From positions 3,992,001-4,056,000 of the forward strand of contig JAUOZS010000001.1 of the NCBI GenBank assembly GCA_032334055.1: a DNA stretch of 64,000 nucleotides, in the 5' to 3' direction. Position 1 is the stretch's first letter; each line of letters begins with the position of its first letter. The notes beneath the pieces are model-generated. The model worked only from the letters and a program-made list of their open reading frames with translations. It did no database searches and was not told where the DNA came from. The position numbers and the translations under genes are program-made. Below, piece after piece: positions 58,641 through 64,000 of the stretch. This stretch comes from Selenomonadales bacterium 4137-cl. Lineage in GTDB: Bacteria > Bacillota > Negativicutes > Sporomusales > UBA7701.

Positions 58641-59300
58641 CTATTCGCCGAGGAGGAGGCGGAACCGCAGGCTGCCGACGAGCCCCGTGCGGCGGTGGTA
58701 GTCGCGGTATTCGGGGAAGGTGGCGAGCAGCAGTTTTTCCTCCCGCTTGAGCCTGAGGACGAGTATGGCGATGTGGGCCACGGAAACGGCGATCATCGGC
58801 AGGGAGGGGAACATCATTATGTTGGCGGCGGCCCAGACGATGTAGCACATGTACAGGGGGTGGCGGGAGTATTTGTAGATGCCGTGGGCGACGACGCCGT
58901 GGGCTTCGGGGAGAACGGTAAGACAGTCTTTCAGGCAAAGGAGCGCCCACAGGATGAAGGGGTATGGCAGGAGGGCGACAACGCCGCCCGCCTGCCGGAG
59001 GGAGGGGGCGAGGGGAAAATCCGGTACCGGATAGCCGATGGCGACGGCGCTGCCGACGAAACCGAGTGAGCCGACGACGCCGAGCAAAAAACCGTACGGG
59101 GAGGTATCGATGTCTTTGGGCCGATTGAAGGAGCTTTTGACGAGGAAGTAGATGTCGAGCAGCGAAACGACAACAGCCACGCCGCCCCAGAGCAGGTGGC
59201 GGCCGGAGGCGGGCAGGGAGGCCAGCCGCGCGAGGACCACCAGGAGGCAGAAGACGGTGATGACGGCGTTCGCGGTGTAGCGGATATGGTTGGCGGACAT
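58641..59300 (-). CDS. Isoprenylcysteine/phospholipid methyltransferase-like membrane protein
   Basis: 219 residues with five or six hydrophobic helices. The C-terminal GIYKYSRHPLYMCYIVWAA and RLKREEKLLLATFPEYRDYHRR are the SAM-binding signature of the ICMT/PEMT family (RHPxY and EExxL...FPxYxxY). Such integral membrane methyltransferases act on lipids, prenylcysteine or small organics; bacterial substrates are mostly unknown. ATG has AAGGAGCTGGAG upstream on the minus strand. It is a single gene. Confidence 0.85.
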   Translation of the reverse strand: MSANHIRYTANAVITVFCLLVVLARLASLPASGRHLLWGGVAVVVSLLDIYFLVKSSFNRPKDIDTSPYGFLLGVVGSLGFVGSAVAIGYPVPDFPLAPSLRQAGGVVALLPYPFILWALLCLKDCLTVLPEAHGVVAHGIYKYSRHPLYMCYIVWAAANIMMFPSLPMIAVSVAHIAILVLRLKREEKLLLATFPEYRDYHRRTGLVGSLRFRLLLGE

Positions 59301-59493
59301 GACTCCAGCTCCTTTCCGGTGGATGTGATTTATGGTTTTCTCGAAACGACGCCCGCGTTCCTTGAGACCGCGGGTTCAATTTGCCGGGACCGCCGTCCCA
59401 GAGAGGGGGGCAGAAGGATTATTTCGCCCCCCCCTGTCACGCGGCTGTCATAATTTGCCCTTATTCTGGGGTCAGGACCAAGAAAGGGGAAAT

Positions 59494-59967
59494 ATGACAA
59501 TGAAGAAACTGACGGCGATGGTTATCATGGTGTCGATCCTCGTTTTCTGCAGCGGCTACGCGTTCGCCTGGTCCCCGCAGCTCCAGGGCAGGCCGGACGG
59601 GTTCCGGCCCGGGCACAGCAGGGGAATCTTCATCTGGCGGGACGGCGACGGATTCCATCTGCGCACGACCACGCGCGGGCAGGGTCACGTTTTCAGCGGG
59701 GTCATCCGCACCGACGGCCGTTTCGGCGCTGTGCGCGACAAGGGCGAGGAGAGGAACGATTTTCACTATCTGAGCAATGACCGCGACACGATCACGTTCC
59801 GTTACCATACAAAGGGAGGCGCGGACGGGCTGGATTTCAAGGTGAAGGACGGCGACCGCCTGACTCTGGACCTGTTCATGGACGGCCACCGGATCGATAC
59901 TCGGGAGATTTATGTGGGGCACCGGGGCTGGCATCCCCGTCACAGCGATTTTACTTTGCGGCGGTAA
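59494..59967 (+). CDS. Small secreted protein of unknown function
   Basis: 157 residues. Signal peptide MTMKKLTAMVIMVSILVFC to about GYAFA, then an Arg/Asp/Gly-rich mature part with repeated short beta-strand patterns (GIFIWRDGDGFHLRTTTRG, FSGVIRTDGRFGAV, FHYLSNDRDTITFRYHTKGG). No family recognised; the strand pattern suggests a small beta-sandwich. ATG 59494 follows AAAGGGGA; the frame is open upstream to 59332 without ribosome site, and the signal peptide fixes this start. Confidence 0.75.
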   Translation: MTMKKLTAMVIMVSILVFCSGYAFAWSPQLQGRPDGFRPGHSRGIFIWRDGDGFHLRTTTRGQGHVFSGVIRTDGRFGAVRDKGEERNDFHYLSNDRDTITFRYHTKGGADGLDFKVKDGDRLTLDLFMDGHRIDTREIYVGHRGWHPRHSDFTLRR

Positions 59968-60058
59968 ATTTTGCCTCGGCCGAGAGGAGTAGGGCGGGCG
60001 GGGCAGAATATATCGGTAGCGTATGATTGACGGGACCGCCCGCCGCGAGGAGGCTGAG

Positions 60059-61120
60059 GTGCCTGTGAGGAAGCGAAGCATTGCCGGGAAGGCAGGGCTG
60101 CCGCCGGAGTCTTTGGTTCATGTCGGCCGCGATTACGGCCGGGACACCAGGGTTACGGTGCTCGACTACGACGCCGCCGGCGCCCGGGAGCGGGCCGCAG
60201 GCGATGTCGCGGTCCTGGCGGCGCCCCGGGCGGCGAATGCGGTGACGTGGATAAGTGTGGACGGGCTCCACAACGTGGGCCTTATCGAGAAGATAGGCGC
60301 CGCGTTCGCCATCCACCCGCTGGTGCTGGAGGATATTCTGAACACCCACCAGCGGCCCAAGCAGGAGGATTACGGCGATTACCTCTATATCGTGTTCCAG
60401 GCGTTCGTTCTCGAGCAGGACGGGACGATGGCCGGCGAGCAGGTGAGTATGATCGTGGGCGACGGCTATGTGCTTTCTTTCCAGGAGAGCGGCCGGGAGC
60501 TTTTCAAGGCGGTCCGCGAACGGATCAACAGCGGCAAGGGCCGCATCCGGCGCGAGGGGGCCGATTATCTGGCCTATTCGCTGATCGACACGATCGTCGA
60601 CAATTACTTCGTAGTGCTAGAGGACCTGGGGGAACGGCTGGAGGATCTGGAGGACACCCTGGTTACCCGGCCGGGGCAGGGGACGCTGCAGGACATTCAT
60701 TACCTCAAGCGGGAGATGCTGTTTTTCCGCAAGGCGCTCTGGCCGCTCAGGGAAGTGATCGGCGCGCTGAGCCGCGGCGAGTCGCCGCTGATCAGGCAGA
60801 CGACCCTGCCATATGTCCGCGATGCGTACGATCACACCGTTCAGGTCATCGATACGCTGGAGACTTACCGCGACATTCTGTCAGGCATGCTGGACATTTA
60901 CCTGTCGAGCGTCAGTTACCGGCTGAACGAGGTTATGAAGCTGCTGACGATCATCTCGACCATCTTTATCCCGCTGACGTTTCTCGCCGGGGTTTACGGG
61001 ATGAACTTCCGGTATATGCCTGAGCTGGAATGGGAGTATGGGTATCCCGCGGTATGGGCGGTGATGATTCTGGCGGGACTGGTGATGGTGCGCTATTTCC
61101 GCCGGCGCGGCTGGCTGTGA
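60059..61120 (+). CDS. corA: CorA-family magnesium/cobalt transporter
   Basis: 353 residues. N-terminal soluble alpha/beta domain with HPLVLEDILNTHQRPKQEDYGDYLYIV, a long helical stalk, and two C-terminal helices with the pore motif GVYGMNFRYMPELEW (GMN) between them. It forms homopentameric channels for Mg2+, Co2+ or Ni2+. GTG 60059 is five bases after AGGAGG; GTG 60065 is also possible. A terminator follows 18 bases after the stop. Confidence 0.96.
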   Translation: MPVRKRSIAGKAGLPPESLVHVGRDYGRDTRVTVLDYDAAGARERAAGDVAVLAAPRAANAVTWISVDGLHNVGLIEKIGAAFAIHPLVLEDILNTHQRPKQEDYGDYLYIVFQAFVLEQDGTMAGEQVSMIVGDGYVLSFQESGRELFKAVRERINSGKGRIRREGADYLAYSLIDTIVDNYFVVLEDLGERLEDLEDTLVTRPGQGTLQDIHYLKREMLFFRKALWPLREVIGALSRGESPLIRQTTLPYVRDAYDHTVQVIDTLETYRDILSGMLDIYLSSVSYRLNEVMKLLTIISTIFIPLTFLAGVYGMNFRYMPELEWEYGYPAVWAVMILAGLVMVRYFRRRGWL

Positions 61121-61138
61121 GGAATATTGGTTTGGGGG

Positions 61139-61165
61139 GCGGCCCGGAGGGGCCGCTTTTTTATT
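61139..61165 (+). terminator. Terminator after corA
   Basis: GCGGCCC (61139-61145), loop GGAG, GGGCCGC (61150-61156), then TTTTTTATTT. Confidence 0.92.
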
Positions 61166-61317
61166 TATTGTTGAAAAGGCCCCGGCCGTTCACGAACGGG
61201 TAGAGAAGCACGCAGCGTCAGACCAAGTTTTTCAGCGGTCCGGGAGTTCGGTGGGTCCGTGGTCCCAGAAAAACGAGACTGTTCCCAGCGCCGGTTTAAG
61301 GCCCTGGTCGGATGAGG

Positions 61318-61332
61318 CGGCAGGGGGTTTGC
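61318..61332 (+). promoter_or_regulatory. Possible sigma-54 promoter of the Flp pilus operon
   Basis: CGGCAGGGGGTTTGC has GG and GC elements separated by exactly ten bases and matches most of the TGGCACG-N4-TTGC consensus. It lies 45 bases before cpaB. A sigma-A -10 (TACAAT at 61335-61340) is also present but without a matching -35. Confidence 0.35.
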
Positions 61333-61377
61333 GCTACAATTAAAGCATGACAGGAGTGGATCATTGGAGGGGAAGAC

Positions 61378-62208
61378 GTGGCAAAGTTATCACCCAAGGG
61401 GCTGGTCGCCGTTGCCCTGGTTTTCAGCCTGGCAGCGGCCGTGCTTGTCTATAGCTATCTTAAGGGCCTGGCCGATCAGACCGTAAGGCAGGGGCTGCCG
61501 GTGGTGGTGGCTAAGGCCGATATTCCGCCGAAGACGAAAATGACCGCCGATATGCTGCAGGTGGTGAACGTGCCGCCCGAGTATATCCAGCCGGGAGCGG
61601 TGCAGGAGGTCGGCAAGGCTGTGGGCGCGGTGGTCCGCGATAAGATCGTCGCCGGCGAACAGATCACCCAGCGGCGGCTGTTCATCGCGGGCCAGTCGTC
61701 CGGGTTCACGGGGATTATACCGCCGGACAAGCGGGCGGTGTCGGTGGCGGTGACGGAGGTGACCGGCGTGGCCGGTCTCGTCAGGCCGGGCGATTACGTG
61801 GATGTGATCGTGACATTCGACACCAATATCATCGGTGAGCATCTTAGCCAGATTTTCCTCCAGAATGTCAGGGTGCTGGCCGTTAACCGCGAGACCGAGA
61901 CCGGCGCGCCCGAAGGCGCGAAGAAGGAGGCGTCGTCCAAGATGACGGTGACGCTGGCGGTGTCGCCCGACGAGGCGGCCAGGCTTACGGTGGCCGAGGA
62001 AAAGGGCAAAATCCGGCTGGTGCTGAGGCCCTATCTGCCGAGCGACGTGATGGTGGTAACCAACGCGCTGAAGCCGCGCGATATCGTGAACGCCTCCGCT
62101 CCTCCGGCGGCCCCTCAGGCTGCGACGGGCGGGGCCGCTCCGGCACCGTCACCCAAGGGTATTCAGGTTATCCGCGGTACAAAAACGGAAATGATTCCGG
62201 TCAACTGA
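61378..62208 (+). CDS. cpaB: Flp pilus assembly protein CpaB
   Basis: 276 residues. N-terminal membrane anchor (LVAVALVFSLAAAVLVYSYL), an SAF domain at residues ~40-105 (VVVAKADIPPKTKMTADML) and the RcpC/CpaB domain with RAVSVAVTEVTGVAGLVRPGDYVDVIVTF (quoted stretch spans 61,732-61,818). C-terminus is Ala/Pro-rich. CpaB is a periplasmic component of the Tad pilus secretion system, tied to the secretin. Start GTG 61378 follows TTGGAGGGGAAGAC. It is the first gene of the operon. Confidence 0.94.
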   Translation: MAKLSPKGLVAVALVFSLAAAVLVYSYLKGLADQTVRQGLPVVVAKADIPPKTKMTADMLQVVNVPPEYIQPGAVQEVGKAVGAVVRDKIVAGEQITQRRLFIAGQSSGFTGIIPPDKRAVSVAVTEVTGVAGLVRPGDYVDVIVTFDTNIIGEHLSQIFLQNVRVLAVNRETETGAPEGAKKEASSKMTVTLAVSPDEAARLTVAEEKGKIRLVLRPYLPSDVMVVTNALKPRDIVNASAPPAAPQAATGGAAPAPSPKGIQVIRGTKTEMIPVN

Positions 62209-62227
62209 GGCCGGCGGAGGTTTTGCG

Positions 62228-63565
62228 ATGAAACGGGGAATTGTGAGGATAATCGCGCTGCTGCTGCTCTGTTTCGCCTTCCAGCCGACGCCGGCGTCGG
62301 CTAATGAGAAGATTTCGGTGGCGGTCAGCCAGTCCCGGCTGTTCAATATCAGCGGGGTGGAACGGGTGGCGGTGGCCAATCCCGAGGTGGCCGACGTGCT
62401 GGTCGTGTCCGGTTCCGAGGTGTTGATCGTCGGCAAGCAGCCGGGGGTGACGACGCTGCATATCTGGTCGGCGGCCGGCCGGGGCAGCTACGATGTGGAG
62501 GTCGGCACCAACGACACGCAGATCGCCAATGATATCAAGGCTATTCTGGGGTATCCCGACATCCGCGTGAGCAAGGTGGGCAAGAACGTCATCCTCGAGG
62601 GCGGCGTCAATGACCAGTACCAGAAGCTGCGGGCCGAGAAGGTAGCCGGCGCTTACGGCGAAAAGGTCGTGAACCTGCTGGAGATCGTAAGGCCGGTGCA
62701 GGTGAAGATCGAAGCGCGGGTGATCGAGATAAATCGTTCGAAGACCGACAATCTGGGCATCAAGTGGGGCAACGACCCCACCAACCCCGGTACCTTCCGG
62801 GCCGGGCAGACGCCGCAGAAGGACTGGAAGGTCACTTATGGCGACGGTTCCTCGGGCTACGTCTACAACAACGCCCTAATCGATTCCAAGCCATACGGGA
62901 AAACGTGGGGCGGGCACGGCGGCTACTGGGACGTCAACGCCCAGCTCGACGCGCTCGTCAAGCAGGGGTTGGCCAAGATACTGTCCCAGCCGAACGTGAT
63001 CACGCTGAGCGGCGAGAAGGCCAACATCCTCGTCGGCGGCGAGATACCGATTCCGATAGCGATGCTCAATGGCGCGATATCGGTGGAATGGAAGCAGTTC
63101 GGCATCAAGCTCGAAATTTCGCCTGAGGTCAACAGCGAGGGCCTGATCAACAGCAAGATAAAGGCGGAGGTCAGCACGGTCGACTGGAGCAGCGATCATA
63201 AGATCGGTCTCAGCCAGAATTTCCAGATTCCGCCGATCAACACCCGCCGGGCCGAGGCCAGTATCGCCCTGTCCTCCGGCCAGACGATGGCTCTCGGCGG
63301 CCTGATCGCCAGCGAAACGCTGAAGGATGTGACGAAGGTTCCGGGGCTGGCCGATATACCCATCCTCGGCAAGCTGTTCACCAGCAAGTCGTTCAGCCGC
63401 CATGAAACCGAGCTTGTCATCCTCATTACGCCGACGATCGTCGATCCCCGGGAGTACGTGCCCGGTATGACGACCGAGATGAAGGACATGGTGAAAGAGG
63501 ACCCGTATGCCGACGGACAAAAGAAAAATGCGCCGGGAGGTAAGCGAGATGGCGGCAAAGATTAA
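62228..63565 (+). CDS. cpaC: Flp pilus secretin CpaC/RcpA
   Basis: 445 residues. Signal peptide (IVRIIALLLLCFAF), an N-terminal pilus-assembly domain with GVERVAVANPEVADVLVVSG, a BON-like segment ILGYPDIRVSKVGKNVILEG and the C-terminal secretin domain (KQGLAKILSQPNVITLSGEKA ... VGGEIPIPIAM ... SSGQTMALGGLI). It forms the outer-membrane ring for the Tad pilus, so the organism should be diderm, an argument for Negativicutes. It starts 20 bases after cpaB. Confidence 0.95.
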   Translation: MKRGIVRIIALLLLCFAFQPTPASANEKISVAVSQSRLFNISGVERVAVANPEVADVLVVSGSEVLIVGKQPGVTTLHIWSAAGRGSYDVEVGTNDTQIANDIKAILGYPDIRVSKVGKNVILEGGVNDQYQKLRAEKVAGAYGEKVVNLLEIVRPVQVKIEARVIEINRSKTDNLGIKWGNDPTNPGTFRAGQTPQKDWKVTYGDGSSGYVYNNALIDSKPYGKTWGGHGGYWDVNAQLDALVKQGLAKILSQPNVITLSGEKANILVGGEIPIPIAMLNGAISVEWKQFGIKLEISPEVNSEGLINSKIKAEVSTVDWSSDHKIGLSQNFQIPPINTRRAEASIALSSGQTMALGGLIASETLKDVTKVPGLADIPILGKLFTSKSFSRHETELVILITPTIVDPREYVPGMTTEMKDMVKEDPYADGQKKNAPGGKRDGGKD

Positions 63566-64000
63566 GGTTCTCATTGTCGACGATGTCGAGGCCACCAGGG
63601 ACAGTATAAGAAAGCTGCTGGCTTTCGATCCGGATATCGCCGCCGTCGACCAGGCCGGGACAGCCGAGGAGGCGATCGCCAAGGCCAGGGCGGTCCAGCC
63701 GGAAGTCATCCTTATGGATATCAACATGCCCGGCATGGACGGGCTGTCGGCCACCGCGCTGCTCGGCAACGAGGTGCCCAACGCCTGCGTCATCATCATG
63801 AGCGTGCAGGGCGAGCAGGAGTACCTGCGCCGGGCGATGCTGGCCGGTGCCAAGGATTATCTCATCAAGCCGTTCACCGGCGACGAGCTGCGGCAGGCGA
63901 TAAAACAGGTACACGCGAGCGAGCAGAACCGGCGCAAGGTTATCCCGCTTGAGGCACGGCAGCCTGCGGCCGGCAAGGTTATAACCGTTTTCAGCACCAA
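63549..64000 (+). CDS. cpaE: CpaE-like protein: receiver domain and ATPase (partial)
   Basis: 150 residues visible, open at the window end. A full response-regulator receiver domain (residues ~4-122) with acidic pocket in LIVDDVEATRD, phospho-acceptor Asp in ILMDINMPGMDG and Lys in YLIKPFTG, then a linker and KVITVFST, the first strand of a MinD-like ATPase whose P-loop would follow. CpaE localises pilus machinery; here the receiver keeps its phosphorylation residues, whereas many CpaE receivers are degenerate. ATG 63549 follows CGGGAGGTAAGCGAG and overlaps the cpaC end by 17 bases. Confidence 0.9.
   Translation, partial: MAAKIKVLIVDDVEATRDSIRKLLAFDPDIAAVDQAGTAEEAIAKARAVQPEVILMDINMPGMDGLSATALLGNEVPNACVIIMSVQGEQEYLRRAMLAGAKDYLIKPFTGDELRQAIKQVHASEQNRRKVIPLEARQPAAGKVITVFST

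Noticed and set aside
57097..59379. 760-codon minus-strand open frame
   Set aside because: It is antisense to the PLP decarboxylase and out of frame with the methyltransferase gene; composition is low in complexity and there is no domain.

Overview
The window reads as a chromosomal segment of a GC-rich anaerobic Firmicute, most likely a Negativicute of the Sporomusa type. This is inferred from content, not from a marker gene: formyl-THF synthetase with FolD, a heterotetrameric pyruvate-type ferredoxin oxidoreductase, 4-hydroxybutyryl-CoA dehydratase, a flavodiiron protein, a hemerythrin, an HdrB-linked fumarate reductase/succinate dehydrogenase and an ornithine/lysine decarboxylase like that of Selenomonas. 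Strong AGGAGG ribosome sites, GTG/TTG starts and compact operons fit. No rRNA, tRNA, CRISPR array or prophage was seen.

Layout. 1-4.6 kb: the tail of an ABC-F ATPase, a lone KAS III gene, a lower-GC group (VOC, TfoX-like, pRiA4b ORF-3-like) and a secreted M48 protease. 5.1-6.3 kb: two small membrane proteins. 6.6-20.1 kb: a one-direction cluster with two acyl carrier proteins, a KAS III, an acyl-activating ligase, a three-subunit molybdenum hydroxylase, a HisC-like aminotransferase, a MATE exporter, a CoA-binding protein and three divergent GNAT-like proteins, one fused to a degenerate RsbW-like domain. It looks like an undescribed pathway for making and exporting a small molecule, and is the best candidate here for a new system. 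20.2-27.3 kb: a serine hydrolase, an aminopeptidase-like hydrolase, a split transketolase, an XRE regulator with a membrane partner and a zinc-ribbon protein.

27.4-31.9 kb: a porGDAB operon runs into a 4-hydroxybutyryl-CoA dehydratase gene whose iron-sulfur ligands are intact. 32-37.7 kb: hemerythrin, a flavodoxin-like reductase, then two divergent panB paralogues directly before folD and fhs, linking C1-folate production to two hydroxymethyltransferase-like enzymes. 38.2-49.7 kb: sdhABE (with HdrB-like subunit), citrate synthase, an intact IS1182-family element inserted exactly at the citrate synthase stop codon, ridA, a GntR/FCD regulator, aconitase and NAD-type isocitrate dehydrogenase. 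Citrate synthase, the regulator and the aconitase leader share a TATACATG motif just downstream of their -10 boxes, suggesting one small regulon for the oxidative branch to 2-oxoglutarate.

49.7-54.3 kb: a drug-type ABC exporter (permease, two ATPases, HlyD-like adaptor) under its own TetR repressor and operator. 54.4-61.1 kb: NRDE protein, HD-domain hydrolase, flavodiiron protein, a PLP decarboxylase behind a structured leader, a phospholipid-methyltransferase-like membrane protein, a small secreted protein and a CorA transporter. 61.4-64.0 kb: the start of a Flp/Tad pilus operon (cpaB, cpaC and a receiver-CpaE fusion that runs off the end).
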